From NCBI RefSeq assembly GCF_900113835.1, contig NZ_FOQV01000011.1, positions 62,001 through 126,000 on the forward strand: 64,000 nt of DNA. The letters run 5' to 3'. Numbering within the stretch: position 1 is the stretch's first letter; every line of letters begins with the position of its first letter. This stretch comes from Allobosea sp. OK403. GTDB lineage: Bacteria; Pseudomonadota; Alphaproteobacteria; Rhizobiales; Beijerinckiaceae. Below the pieces are notes generated by a model that saw only the letters and a program-made list of their open reading frames with translations, searched no databases and was not told the origin of the DNA. This document shows positions 1 to 9,250 of this stretch, piece after piece. A program made the translations under genes and the position numbers.

Positions 1-228
1 TGAATTCCTCCTTGAGAAGGGGGTTGTACAGCGTCGCGCAAGGCCGAGCGTTCGTACGGGGTTGCTCCCACGGATCGTTGCTCCCGCAATTTGCGGCGCG
101 CGAAGGCGCCAGTTGGCACAGCTAAAATCGAAAGACGACAGCTGCGGCCGTAGATACGCACAGAAATCCGCTTCGTTCCGCTTTCCGTGCGGCTAATGTC
201 GTACGATTCCGGCGCGGCAGTGGCGCGA

Positions 229-265
229 TTGACAAAACAGGGCTGGTTATTTCAAGCTTAAAATA
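229..265 (+). promoter_or_regulatory. Monooxygenase promoter region with AAGCTT-centred palindromic operator
   Basis: A TTGACA box lies at 229-234 and a near-perfect palindrome TATTTCAAGCTTAAAATA at 248-265, ending 25 bp before the monooxygenase start. Sixteen bases (250-265) recur exactly at 8946-8961 in the livK promoter. The AT-rich 16-18 bp dyad is of the kind bound by MarR-type repressors. I could not place a convincing -10 at normal spacing, so the promoter itself is tentative; the operator identity is direct. Confidence 0.6.
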
Positions 266-290
266 ATTCGACGGGCAGGGGCGGGCAGGC

Positions 291-1535
291 ATGAAAGTGA
301 TCATCGTCGGGGGCGGGATCGGTGGTTTGACGCTGGCGCTCATGCTGCATGCGCGGGGCTTCAAGCCGACCGTCTACGAGCAGTCCGGGGAGATCCGCGA
401 GGTCGGCGTCGGCATCAACACCCTGCCGCACGCCATTCGCGAGCTCGCCGAGCTTGGGCTGCTGCCCGCTCTCGACGCCGTGGCCATCCGCACGCGCGAG
501 CTGGTCTACATGAACCGCTTCGGCCAGACCGTCTGGCGCGAATTGCGCGGCCTGCATGCCGGCGCACCGGTGCCGCAATTCTCGATCCATCGCGGCCGCC
601 TGCAGGGCGTGATCCGCGATGCGGTGGTGGCACGGCTCGGCCCGGACGCGCTGCGCACCGGCCGCCGCCTGCAGGGCTTCTCGCAGGATGAGGGCGGCGT
701 CACCGCCCATTTCGCAGATTCCCGGCGCGGCGAGGGCGGCGAGACCGCCCGCGCCGATATCCTGATTGCCGCCGACGGCATCCACTCGGCCGTGCGCGGC
801 CATTATTTCCCCGATCAGGGGCCGCCGCGCTGGAATGGCGTGCAGATGTGGCGCGGCGCCTGCGACTGGCCGCTCTTTCTCGATGGCGAGAGCATGATCA
901 TCGCCGGCGGCATGGCGGGGAAGCTGGTGCTCTACCCGATTGCATCAGGCGCGACGCCGCAGACGCGCCTGACCAACTGGGTCGTCAATATCCGTACCGG
1001 CGACCCGACCAAGCCGCCGCCGAAGGAGGCTTGGTCGAAGCCCGGTCGGCTCGAGGATGTGCTGCCCTTCGCGCGCCGCTTCAGCGTGCCCGGCGTCGAT
1101 ATCATGGCGCTGATCCAGGCCTCGCCCGGCTTCTGGGACTATCCGATGTGCGATCGCGACCCGCTGCCGCGCTGGACCCATGGCCGCGTCACGCTGCTCG
1201 GCGACGCCGCCCATCCGATGTATCCGGTCGGCTCGAACGGCGCCTCGCAGGCGATCCTCGATGCGCGCTGCCTCGCCGATCTGCTGGTTCGTGCCGAGCA
1301 TCCGCGCCATGCGCTCGCCGCCTATGAGGCGGTGCGCCTGCCCGCCACCGCCGAGATCGTGGCGATGAACCGGGTCGGCGGCCCAGAGCGCGTCATCGAT
1401 GCCGTCGAGGCTCTGGCGCCCAATGGCTTCGATGATGTCGAGCGCGTGCTGAGCTACGCCAAGCGCGAGGCGATCGTGAAATCCTATGCCGGGAAGGCCG
1501 GCTTTGCCGCCGAACAGCTGCTAAAGCGCGCCTGA
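291..1535 (+). CDS. PhzS-like FAD-dependent aromatic monooxygenase
   Basis: This is a class A flavin monooxygenase expected to hydroxylate an aromatic ring with NAD(P)H, FAD and O2 in the cytoplasm. Visible are the dinucleotide-binding glycines VGGGIGG (residues 6-12), the DG motif ADGIHSAVR near 162-170 and the FAD motif GDAAHPMYPVGSNGA near 304-318. The segments VGVGINTLPHAIREL and FSIHRGRLQ resemble phenazine hydroxylase PhzS and related oxidoreductases more than UbiH. Length (414 aa) is normal. The ATG follows a GGGGCGGGCAGG leader. The substrate cannot be read from sequence; the operator shared with the livK promoter suggests co-regulation with that importer. Its last 25 bases are copied at 1926-1950. 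Confidence 0.85.
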   Translation: MKVIIVGGGIGGLTLALMLHARGFKPTVYEQSGEIREVGVGINTLPHAIRELAELGLLPALDAVAIRTRELVYMNRFGQTVWRELRGLHAGAPVPQFSIHRGRLQGVIRDAVVARLGPDALRTGRRLQGFSQDEGGVTAHFADSRRGEGGETARADILIAADGIHSAVRGHYFPDQGPPRWNGVQMWRGACDWPLFLDGESMIIAGGMAGKLVLYPIASGATPQTRLTNWVVNIRTGDPTKPPPKEAWSKPGRLEDVLPFARRFSVPGVDIMALIQASPGFWDYPMCDRDPLPRWTHGRVTLLGDAAHPMYPVGSNGASQAILDARCLADLLVRAEHPRHALAAYEAVRLPATAEIVAMNRVGGPERVIDAVEALAPNGFDDVERVLSYAKREAIVKSYAGKAGFAAEQLLKRA

Positions 1536-1853
1536 TCAGCCGAACTGACGCCGCTTTCGCATGGCGTCGAGCGAAATCGGCGCGACCGGCTGGCACTCCC
1601 CCGGCGTCAGGAAGGCGACGCCGACATCGTCTCCGCGACGCCAGCATTGCCGGACGCGGAGGCTCTCGTCCCCGCTGGCGATATCGATCTCGAATGTTCT
1701 CGGCAGCGCGATCCAGTCGCTCATGCGGACCAGCGCGCCGGTGTCCGACCAGTTGCGCAGGGTGCAGTCGAGCACCGACTGACGGCCGTTGAAGACGACG
1801 CTCGCGCCACGATGGACCCGGCTGCGCGGCGTTTGACGACGTTCAAGTGTCAT
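1536..1853 (-). CDS. PilZ domain protein (first of a tandem pair)
   Basis: A small single-domain PilZ protein of 105 aa, a likely c-di-GMP receptor. The N-terminal arginine box (RRQTPRSR, about residues 5-12) and the later NWSDTGAL element (about 34-41, matching D/NxSxxG) are the two PilZ ligand motifs. I chose the ATG at 1853 because homology to the neighbour at 1957-2322 begins there; the frame stays open upstream but that part is not PilZ-like. It lies tail to tail with the monooxygenase with no gap. The neighbouring PilZ gene has the same layout, so this looks like a local duplication. The output pathway is unknown. Confidence 0.8.
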   Translation of the reverse strand: MTLERRQTPRSRVHRGASVVFNGRQSVLDCTLRNWSDTGALVRMSDWIALPRTFEIDIASGDESLRVRQCWRRGDDVGVAFLTPGECQPVAPISLDAMRKRRQFG

Positions 1854-1925
1854 GGCGCGGTTCCCTTCGCGGACGAGCCAGATATCGCCGGCTCGTGATC
1901 GCTTCCAAAAGTCGAGAGCATTGCG

Positions 1926-1950
1926 CGAACAGCTGCTGAAACGCGCCTGA
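1926..1950 (+). pseudogene. Duplicated 3' tail of the monooxygenase gene
   Basis: These 25 bases match 1511-1535, the last codons of the monooxygenase, with two mismatches. They still read E-Q-L-L-K-R-A-stop in the same frame, and, as in the original, are followed at once by the 3' end of a PilZ gene. This is a scar of a segmental duplication that copied the monooxygenase tail together with the PilZ gene. Confidence 0.75.
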
Positions 1951-1956
1951 TCCGGT

Positions 1957-2322
1957 TCAGCCGGCTTCGGTGAGCTGGCGGATGCGGCTCTTGAGGCGGG
2001 CATTGTCCTGCTCGTACATCTTCAGCCGGCGCGCCATGTCGAGCGGCACCACACCCTGGCCTTCGGGCTGCGCCTCGAAGGCGATGCCGATGCGCCCGCC
2101 ATCGCGCCAGCGCACCCGGGCGTTGTAGGAGCGTTGACGCTGGGCAATGTCGAGATCGAACGCGCCGGGCAGCGCCACAGCGTCGGAGAGCAGGAGCAGT
2201 GCGCCCTCGTCGGACAGGTTGCGGACGAGGCAATCCAGCGTCGAGCGCCGCTGGTTGAAGCAGACCGTGCCGCCCAGCAGGGTGCGCAGGCGCGGGTTCT
2301 TCCGGCGTTCCGTGGTCGTCAT
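1957..2322 (-). CDS. PilZ domain protein (second of a tandem pair)
   Basis: A 121-aa PilZ protein, likely c-di-GMP binding. It has RRKNPRLR at residues 6-13 and LSDEGALLLLSD near 36-47, the paired arginine and D/NxSxxG motifs. Unlike the first copy it carries a polar, helix-prone C-terminal tail (residues about 95-121, rich in R, K, E and Q) that could form a short coiled coil. The start ATG at 2322 is the only one that precedes the PilZ motif. A perfect CtrA-type box lies 83 bp upstream at 2405-2420, suggesting cell-cycle control. It is the paralogue of the gene at 1536-1853. Confidence 0.85.
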   Translation of the reverse strand: MTTTERRKNPRLRTLLGGTVCFNQRRSTLDCLVRNLSDEGALLLLSDAVALPGAFDLDIAQRQRSYNARVRWRDGGRIGIAFEAQPEGQGVVPLDMARRLKMYEQDNARLKSRIRQLTEAG

Positions 2323-2404
2323 CGCAGGCTCTGATCCAGTCGCGTCGTCGTTGCGTATTGCAACCTGGACGCGATTATGGCGGAAGCCGCAACGAGGCGC
2401 AGCC

Positions 2405-2420
2405 TTAAGCTTTGCTTAAC
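2405..2420. promoter_or_regulatory. CtrA-type binding site TTAA-N7-TTAAC
   Basis: The sequence TTAAGCTTTGCTTAAC matches the alphaproteobacterial CtrA consensus TTAA-N7-TTAA(C) exactly, with a 7-bp spacer. It lies 83 bp upstream of the PilZ gene at 1957-2322 (minus strand) and 266 bp upstream of the Tudor-like gene (plus strand). In such GC-rich DNA two TTAA halves at this spacing are unlikely by chance. Confidence 0.6.
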
Positions 2421-2685
2421 CTTAACGGAGCGCCTTTCGGGCGTTTCCGGACAGCGGTTGAGCTTCGATCTCGTGTTCCGGCGATGCCCAGGCATCATGA
2501 CGTAGCTTCGGCGGGGCGCTGCCGCGTTTCGTTGGATCGGCGGTCGCGATGATGACGCAGAGTTGGTTCCGGTGCGTGCCGGATTCCGCATTGAGATCAC
2601 CCCACGGCAACAATGCATTATTGTCGAAAGGCTTTTTATGGCGTGTTACGTCACTCTTAGCGGCAGTTCGATTTGGAGATGGGCA

Positions 2686-3048
2686 ATGAAGATTTGGCTG
2701 GTGATCGGTGCGCTTCTTGGCGGCGCCGCTATAGCGCAGGCGCAGACCCCCGGTGATTGGGTGCTCGCACGCTTCAAGAACGGCAATTACTGGTTTCCAG
2801 GCGTCCTCCAGAGCGTTTCAGGCGATCGTCTCACAATTCAATATGATGATGGTGATCGCGAAACGCTCCCGCTCGCCAGCGTGCGTCCTTACAACTGGAC
2901 GATCGGCAGCCGCGTCGAGTGCAACTTCAAGGGCGGCGGCAAGTGGTTTCCGGGCAAGATCACCTCTCTGGGCGGGACCGCGCTCGCGATCGATTATGAC
3001 GATGGCGACAAGGAGCGCACCAAGACGGGGCTTTGCCGCTCAAGCTGA
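2686..3048 (+). CDS. Exported protein with two Tudor-like repeats
   Basis: A 120-aa protein of unknown function. Residues 1-20 form a signal peptide (MKIWLVIGALLGGAAIAQAQ, cleaved after AQA). The mature part is two about 45-residue repeats, each with a WFPG element followed by a YDDGD element (NYWFPGVLQSV...IQYDDGDRE and GKWFPGKITSL...IDYDDGDKE). This layout resembles Tudor/Agenet-type small beta barrels, best known from eukaryotic chromatin readers; in an exported bacterial protein the ligand is unknown. The start is the ATG with the signal peptide; a GGAGATGGGC leader precedes it. The upstream gap from 2323 holds the CtrA box and otherwise nothing clear. Confidence 0.7.
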   Translation: MKIWLVIGALLGGAAIAQAQTPGDWVLARFKNGNYWFPGVLQSVSGDRLTIQYDDGDRETLPLASVRPYNWTIGSRVECNFKGGGKWFPGKITSLGGTALAIDYDDGDKERTKTGLCRSS

Positions 3049-3083
3049 GGGCTTTCCTGAGCGTTTTTCACACGGCTTGAAGC

Positions 3084-3168
3084 GTCATTGCGAGGCGGCG
3101 CAGCCGGCGAAGCAATCCAGGGGCCTCACGCACTCCCCCTGGATTGCTTCGCTGCGCTCGCGATGACG
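3084..3168. repeat. Family A palindromic repeat, copy A1
   Basis: An approximately 85-bp imperfect palindrome with GTCATTGCGAG and its complement at the ends and GAAGCAATCCAGG / CTGGATTGCTTCG as inner arms. It lies between the convergent Tudor-like and cupin genes, so it could form a hairpin in both transcripts. Confidence 0.9.
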
Positions 3169-3213
3169 GCTCGAGGTCAATGGACAAGCTGCTGACCTCG
3201 GTCCCGCCGCCGC

Positions 3214-3672
3214 TCACGCGCCTTCGGGCGGCGGCGGCAGGAAGTCGATCTCGTATTTCGCCGCCAAGGCCACGACCTCGGCCGGGTTCTGCTGCGGCAT
3301 CGAATGGATCGCCCAGAACAGGTCGTAGAGTCGCCCGGTCGGCGCGACCCAGAACAGGCATTTCACCATCGCCTCGCTTTTGTTGAACAGCCCGTGCGGG
3401 ACATTGCGCGGCAGGCGGATCAGGTCGCCGGCGGTGGCGAAGCTCTCCTGTCCGTCGAGCACGAGGTCGAGCCGGCCTTCGAGCAGATAGATGAACTCGT
3501 CCTGGGTCGGGTGGATATGGGGCGGCACGAAGGTGCCGGGCGGGAAGGTGGCATGCCAGGAGAACGAATCCTCGCTCAGCGTCTTGGGCACATAGGTCTG
3601 GCCCAGGATGTTCCACGAGATGGCATCGATGCCTTCATTGGCCTTGGTCACGCCGGCGGTCAGCGGTTTCAT
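3214..3672 (-). CDS. Cupin domain protein
   Basis: A 152-aa single-domain cupin. The two metal-binding motifs are visible: PPHIHPTQDEF around residues 50-60 (His52, His54, Glu59) and VPHGLF around 91-96 (His93), giving the usual 3-His-1-Glu site. A GAGGAGA ribosome binding site precedes the ATG at 3672. Such cupins include dioxygenases, isomerases and sensors, so the reaction is not defined. It is the last gene downstream of livF on the same strand, but a repeat separates them. Together with the nearby monooxygenase it may belong to a catabolic set for the imported compound; this is inference. Confidence 0.75.
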   Translation of the reverse strand: MKPLTAGVTKANEGIDAISWNILGQTYVPKTLSEDSFSWHATFPPGTFVPPHIHPTQDEFIYLLEGRLDLVLDGQESFATAGDLIRLPRNVPHGLFNKSEAMVKCLFWVAPTGRLYDLFWAIHSMPQQNPAEVVALAAKYEIDFLPPPPEGA

Positions 3673-3726
3673 CGGGTGGTTCTCCTCTTCTGTCCTGATT
3701 CTGGCGGCCTAATTCTAAAACGCGAT

Positions 3727-3819
3727 GTCATCCCGGGCGACCGAAGGGAGACCCGGGATCCATTCCTGACCCGTTCCGGAATGGATCCCGGCTCTGCGCT
3801 TCGCTTCGGCCGGGATGAC
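3727..3819. repeat. Family B-variant palindromic repeat (GTCATCCCGGG type)
   Basis: An inverted repeat starting GTCATCCCGGGCGACC and ending GCCGGGATGAC, with inner arms GGGATCCATTCC / GGAATGGATCCC. It lies between livF and the cupin gene. A related copy is at 19190-19328. Confidence 0.85.
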
Positions 3820-3864
3820 GGCGAGGATACGCATCGCAAACCATGCCCGCAGTCACATCATCTC

Positions 3865-4563
<699 letters not shown>

Positions 4564-4581
4564 GGCGCGGCGGCCCCTTCT

Positions 4582-4709
4582 GTCATTCCGGGGCGGCCCG
4601 CAGGGCCGAACCCGGAGCCCACGACCGGGTTCGGCGATCCGAAGGCGTCATGACGGGCGTACCCAGTCGTGGGTTCCGGGCTCATGCCTTCGGCATGCCC
4701 CGGAATGAC
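4582..4709. repeat. Family B palindromic repeat, copy B1, inside the liv operon
   Basis: A roughly 130-bp inverted repeat with GTCATTCCGGGG / CCCCGGAATGAC ends and inner arms GGAGCCCACGAC and GTCGTGGGTTCC. It separates livG from livF within one transcription unit and could act as an mRNA stabiliser or attenuator. Confidence 0.9.
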
Positions 4710-4732
4710 AGGGGAGGGTCTGCGCGTCACCA

Positions 4733-5474
<742 letters not shown>

Positions 5475-5482
<8 letters not shown>

Positions 5483-6494
5483 CGCGCCCGCCCCCAAATT
5501 TGCTTGCAAGCTTGCCGATGATGCCGACAAGGCCGCCGCGTGTGAACAGCACGAAGAGCACGATCAAGGGGCCGAAGATCACCCGCCAATGCTCGGTCCA
5601 GCTGGACAGCACGTCCTCGGCAAAGAGATAGGCCAGCGCCCCGATGATCGCGCCGTGCAAGCTGCCGACGCCGCCGAGCACCACCATGAAGATCAGCTCA
5701 CCCGAGCGCTGCCAGGAGATGAAGGCGGGGCTGACGAAATCGGTCTGGTTGGCGAGGAGGAAGCCGGAGAGGCCCGCGATCATGCCCGAGATGACATAGG
5801 CGATCAGGCGGATCCGGCCGACATCGTAGCCGGTCACGGTGACCCGCGTCGCGTTCTCGCGTGCGGCGCGCAAGGCCCGGCCGAAGCGCGAGGCGACGAT
5901 GGTGCTGATCAGCGCGTAGCAACCGGCGAGTGTCGTCAGCGTGACGTAGAAGAAGGATGTCCGGTTGGCGAAGAGCTTGAAGCCGGCGAGCGTGCTGCGC
6001 TCATAGAGCGTCAGTCCGTCATCGCCGCCATAGGCCGAGAGCGCCTGCGCCAGGAAATAGGCCATCTGGCCGAAGGCGAGCGTGATCATGATGAAGGCGA
6101 CGCCGCGGGTCCGCAGCGAGACGGCGCCGGTGATCGCCGCAAAAAGCGCGCAGGCCGCGAGGATGACCGGCAGGATCAGCAGCGCCTCGCTGCGGCCCTC
6201 GGTGATCATGATCCCGGTGGCATAGGCGCCGATGCCGATGAAGGCGGCGTGGCCGAAGGAGACCAGCCCGCCGACGCCGAGGATGAGATCGAGCGAGAGC
6301 GCGGCGATGGCGAAGATCATCGCGCGCGTCACCAGCGTCAGCCAATGCGCGGGCAGGCCGAGCGAGACCGCAAGCGGCATGGCGGCCAGCGCCAGGAACA
6401 GCACGATGGCGACGACCGGCCGCCGGCGCGGCGGCGTGGCGGGCAGGGCAGCCTCGGCAAGGGTGGGCCGGATGGTGGCGAATTCGGCGCTCAT
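5475..6494 (-). CDS. livM: Branched-chain amino acid type ABC transporter permease, LivM
   Basis: An inner-membrane permease of 339 aa. About nine to ten hydrophobic segments are visible after a charged N-terminal tail of about 30 residues. The family signature GLVSFGHAAFIGIGAYATG and the coupling-loop segment ALRAARENATRVTVTGYDVGRIRL match LivM. The ATG overlaps the end of livH by 4 bp, indicating translational coupling. It forms the pore with LivH. Confidence 0.9.
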
Positions 6495-7417
6495 GAGCGG
6501 CCCTTGGCCGGCAGCAGGCCCTCGGGCCGCACGAACAGCACGATCGCCATGACGAGATAGATCAGCATCGAGGAGAGCGCCGCTCCCGTAGCCCTTGCCG
6601 AGGGTGCGCTCATGAACAGGCGCAGCAGGTCGTTCATGAAGGAGCGGCCGAGCGTGTCGACGAGGCCGACGATCAAGGCGCCCACGAACGCCCCACGGAT
6701 CGAGCCGATGCCGCCGACCACGATGACGACGAAGGCGAGGATCAGCACGGTATCGCCCATGCCGGGTTCGACCGAGAGGATGGGGGCCGCCATCGCGCCG
6801 GCAAAACCCGCGAGCATGGTCCCGAAGGCGAAGACGATCATGAACAGCTTGCGGATGTCGACGCCGAGCGCCGAGACCATCGAGGCGTTGGAGGCGCCGG
6901 CGCGCAGCAGCATGCCGGTGCGCGTCTTCTCGACGATGAACCAGAGCAACCCGCCGACCGCGAGCCCCGAGCCGATCAAGGCGAAGCGATAGACGGGGTA
7001 GAGGATGCCATCCATCAGCCTGATCGAACCGGTCAGGAATTCCGGCACCGGCACGGAGAGCGGGGCCGCACCCCAGAGCATCTTGACGCCCTGGTTCAGC
7101 AGCAGGATCAGCCCGAAGGTGGCGAGCACCTGGTCGAGATGGTCCCGCTCATAGAGATGGCGGAAGACCAGGAATTCGAGCGCGAGCCCGATCAGCAGCG
7201 CTGCCGCCAGCGCCAGCGCCAGGCCGAGCACGAAGCTGCCGGTGAGCCCGACGAAGGTCACGGCGAGATAGGCGCCGAGCATGTACTGCACGCCATGCGC
7301 CAGGTTGATGAAATCCATCACCCCGAAGACGAGCGTCAGCCCCGCCGCGACCAGGAACAGCAGGATGCCGAACTGGAGCCCGTTGAGGATCTGGACGATG
7401 AGGAGGCTGGTGGTCAT
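6491..7417 (-). CDS. livH: Branched-chain amino acid type ABC transporter permease, LivH
   Basis: An inner-membrane permease of 308 aa with about eight hydrophobic segments. The N-terminal motif LTLVFGVMDFINLAHG is diagnostic of LivH, and LVVGGIGSIRGAFVGALIVG-like sequence near residues 235-250 is the conserved permease loop. The gene is separated from livK by a composite repeat of about 240 bp, so livK may be expressed at a different level from livHMGF. No strong ribosome binding site is visible before the ATG at 7417. Confidence 0.9.
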   Translation of the reverse strand: MTTSLLIVQILNGLQFGILLFLVAAGLTLVFGVMDFINLAHGVQYMLGAYLAVTFVGLTGSFVLGLALALAAALLIGLALEFLVFRHLYERDHLDQVLATFGLILLLNQGVKMLWGAAPLSVPVPEFLTGSIRLMDGILYPVYRFALIGSGLAVGGLLWFIVEKTRTGMLLRAGASNASMVSALGVDIRKLFMIVFAFGTMLAGFAGAMAAPILSVEPGMGDTVLILAFVVIVVGGIGSIRGAFVGALIVGLVDTLGRSFMNDLLRLFMSAPSARATGAALSSMLIYLVMAIVLFVRPEGLLPAKGRS

Positions 7418-7443
7418 GGGTAAGCCGCGACGATGCCGGAAGG

Positions 7444-7684
7444 GCGCGGGGAACCCTCTCCCGGAGGGAGAGGGCAGGGTGAGGGGTCGGCCGTTGGACC
7501 AGTCGGGTGGCCGTTGCCGTCATTGCGAGCGTAGCGAAGCAATCCAGGATGTCTCACGCTGCGGCTCTGGATTGCTTCGCTACGCTCGCAATGACGATGG
7601 AAGGGCCGGAGGGCGCGGCTATAGCGTCTAACGGCCGACCCCTCACCCCCAACCCCTCTCCCTACGGGAGAGGGGAGTCCGCGC
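7444..7684. repeat. Composite repeat C1: family C element with family A element inside
   Basis: The left arm starts GCGCGGGGAACCCTCTCCC and the right arm is ACCCCTCTCCC...GGGAGAGG, ending in GCGC. Each arm is itself a small hairpin. Between the arms lies family A copy A2 (7519-7595). The same C-A-C nesting recurs at 25112-25418 and 53736-53980. It sits between livK and livH. Confidence 0.9.
7519..7595. repeat. Family A palindromic repeat, copy A2, inside C1
   Basis: A 77-bp GTCATTGCGAG...CTCGCAATGAC palindrome with GAAGCAATCCAGG / CTGGATTGCTTCG inner arms, located near the centre of the family C element 7444-7684. Confidence 0.9.
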
Positions 7685-7690
7685 GGAGCC

Positions 7691-8860
7691 TCATTTAAGC
7701 GCGCAATCCTTGGCATGCGGGTCGGCATAGTCCGTGAACACCTTCTGGGCGATCTCGGTCTGGAACTTGCCGTCCGGGCGCTTGGCGACCTTGACCAGGT
7801 AGAAGTCCTGGATCGGGTAGCCATTGGTGTTGAACTTGAACTTGCCGCGCAGCGAGGTGAAGTCGGCCTTCTTGATCGCGGCGCGCAGCTTGTCCTTGTC
7901 GGCGGTGCCCCCAGTCGCCTTGACGGCGGAGTCGATCAGCAGCGCGGCGTCATAGGCCTGCTGGGCATAGGAGCCCGGCACGATCTTGTAGGCCGCCTCA
8001 TAGGCGCTGACGAAGGCCTTGGTCTGCGGATTGTCCATGTTCGGCGCCCAGGTCATGCCGCCGAACAGGCCGACCGCCGCGTCCTGCTGCGCCGGCAGCG
8101 TCGATTCATCGACGGTGAAGGCCGAGAGGAACGGGATCTTGCCCTGGAGGCCGGCCTGCGACCACTGCTTGACGAAGTTGACGCCGAGGCCGCCCGGCAG
8201 GAAGGCGAAGACGACATCGGGCTTGGTCGAGGCGATCTTGGCGAGGTCGGAGGCGAAGTCCATCGAGGTCAGGGGCGCATAGACCTCGTCGACGATCTCG
8301 CCCTTGAAGTAGTTCTTGAAGCCGGCGAGCGAGTCCTTACCGGCTTGGTAGTTCGGCGCGATGATATAGGCGCGCTTGTAGCCTTGGTCCTGCGCGTATT
8401 TGCCGAGCACTTCGTGGACCTGGTCGTTCTGGTAGGAGGTCACGAAGAAGTTCTGGTTGCAGGCCTTGCCGGCCATGGTCGAGGGGCCGGCATTGGGGCT
8501 GATCAGGAAGGCGCCGGAATCGAGCACGGGCTTGGCGATGGCGCCGAGGATGTTCGAGAACACCGGGCCGACGACGAAATCGACCTTGCCGCTGTCGACG
8601 AAGGCCTTGACCTTGCCGACCGCGACATCGGGCTTCAATTCGTCGTCGATGACGGTGATCTGCACCGGCAAACCGCCGAGCTTGCCGCCCTTCTGGTCGA
8701 CCGCGAGCTGGAAGCCGTCGCGGACCTGCTGGCCGAGCGCGGCCGCGGGGCCGGTCAGCACGCTGACCACGCCGATCTTGATCGGCTCCTGCGCCTGGGC
8801 GCTGGCCGCACCGAGCGCGAGCAGGCCGACGCCGAGCGAGAACGCGAATTTGAGTGTCAT
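7691..8860 (-). CDS. livK: ABC transporter periplasmic substrate-binding protein, LivK-like
   Basis: The periplasmic binding protein of the Liv-type importer, 389 aa, of the type I leucine/aromatic-acid binding fold. Residues 1-23 are a signal peptide cleaved after AQA. The start of the mature protein, EPIKIGVVSVLTGPAAALGQ, and the segment GVNFVKQWSQAGLQGKIPFL are typical of the family. I chose the ATG at 8860 because it gives the signal peptide and has a GGGAGGA ribosome binding site; the frame is open further upstream. Its closest recognisable relatives are the ABC receptors that bind aromatic acids or branched-chain amino acids; the exact ligand is unknown. Confidence 0.9.
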   Translation of the reverse strand: MTLKFAFSLGVGLLALGAASAQAQEPIKIGVVSVLTGPAAALGQQVRDGFQLAVDQKGGKLGGLPVQITVIDDELKPDVAVGKVKAFVDSGKVDFVVGPVFSNILGAIAKPVLDSGAFLISPNAGPSTMAGKACNQNFFVTSYQNDQVHEVLGKYAQDQGYKRAYIIAPNYQAGKDSLAGFKNYFKGEIVDEVYAPLTSMDFASDLAKIASTKPDVVFAFLPGGLGVNFVKQWSQAGLQGKIPFLSAFTVDESTLPAQQDAAVGLFGGMTWAPNMDNPQTKAFVSAYEAAYKIVPGSYAQQAYDAALLIDSAVKATGGTADKDKLRAAIKKADFTSLRGKFKFNTNGYPIQDFYLVKVAKRPDGKFQTEIAQKVFTDYADPHAKDCALK

Positions 8861-8939
8861 GTCCGATGTCCTCCCGGGACGAACGAGAAAGCGACGGCGC
8901 GGCAGGGGACCCTCACCCTCTCCACCGCGCGACGAAGGC

Positions 8940-8968
8940 ATATTGTTTCAAGCTTAAAATATCTGCAA
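8940..8968 (-). promoter_or_regulatory. livK promoter with operator in the spacer
   Basis: On the minus strand a -35 TTGCAG (8963-8968) and a -10 CAATAT (8940-8945) are spaced by exactly 17 bp, and the spacer contains the palindrome TATTTTAAGCTTGAAA (8946-8961). The same 16 bases precede the monooxygenase at 250-265. A repressor bound here would block RNA polymerase directly. It lies about 80 bp upstream of the livK start. Confidence 0.65.
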
Positions 8969-9007
8969 GGGGCTCAAGGCGAAGAATTTTTGGGGGGCCG
9001 CCTCAGT

Positions 9008-9245
9008 GTCATTCCGGGGCGGCCCGCAGGGCCGAACCCGGAACCCACGACTGGGCGCGCTTTGTCCTCCAGCGTCATTCCTGCCCTTGTGGCGAGAATC
9101 CACGTCTTGAACACGGCACCTGCCGAAGGAAGACTTGGGCAGGAAGGAAGACTTGGATGGTCGGCACAAGGCCGACCATGACGGGTTTTCCGTCTCACCG
9201 GTCGTGGGTTCCGGGTTCTTCGCTCACGCAAAGCCCCGGAAAGAC
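9008..9245. repeat. Family B repeat, copy B2, with another palindrome nested in its loop
   Basis: The outer arms are the usual GTCATTCCGGGG...CCCCGGAAAGAC with GGAACCCACGAC / GTCGTGGGTTCC. The loop contains a second palindrome at 9074-9182 with GTCATTCCTGCCC and GGCCGACCATGAC ends. It lies between the livK promoter and the 3' end of the BMP gene and fills most of that gap. Confidence 0.85.
9074..9182. repeat. Small palindrome with GTCAT/ATGAC ends nested in B2
   Basis: About 109 bp. The left end GTCATTCCTGCCCTTGTGG pairs imperfectly with the right end CACAAGGCCGACCATGAC. It has the same GTCAT...ATGAC termini as families A and B but different inner arms. Confidence 0.65.
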
Positions 9246-9250
9246 AAGCG

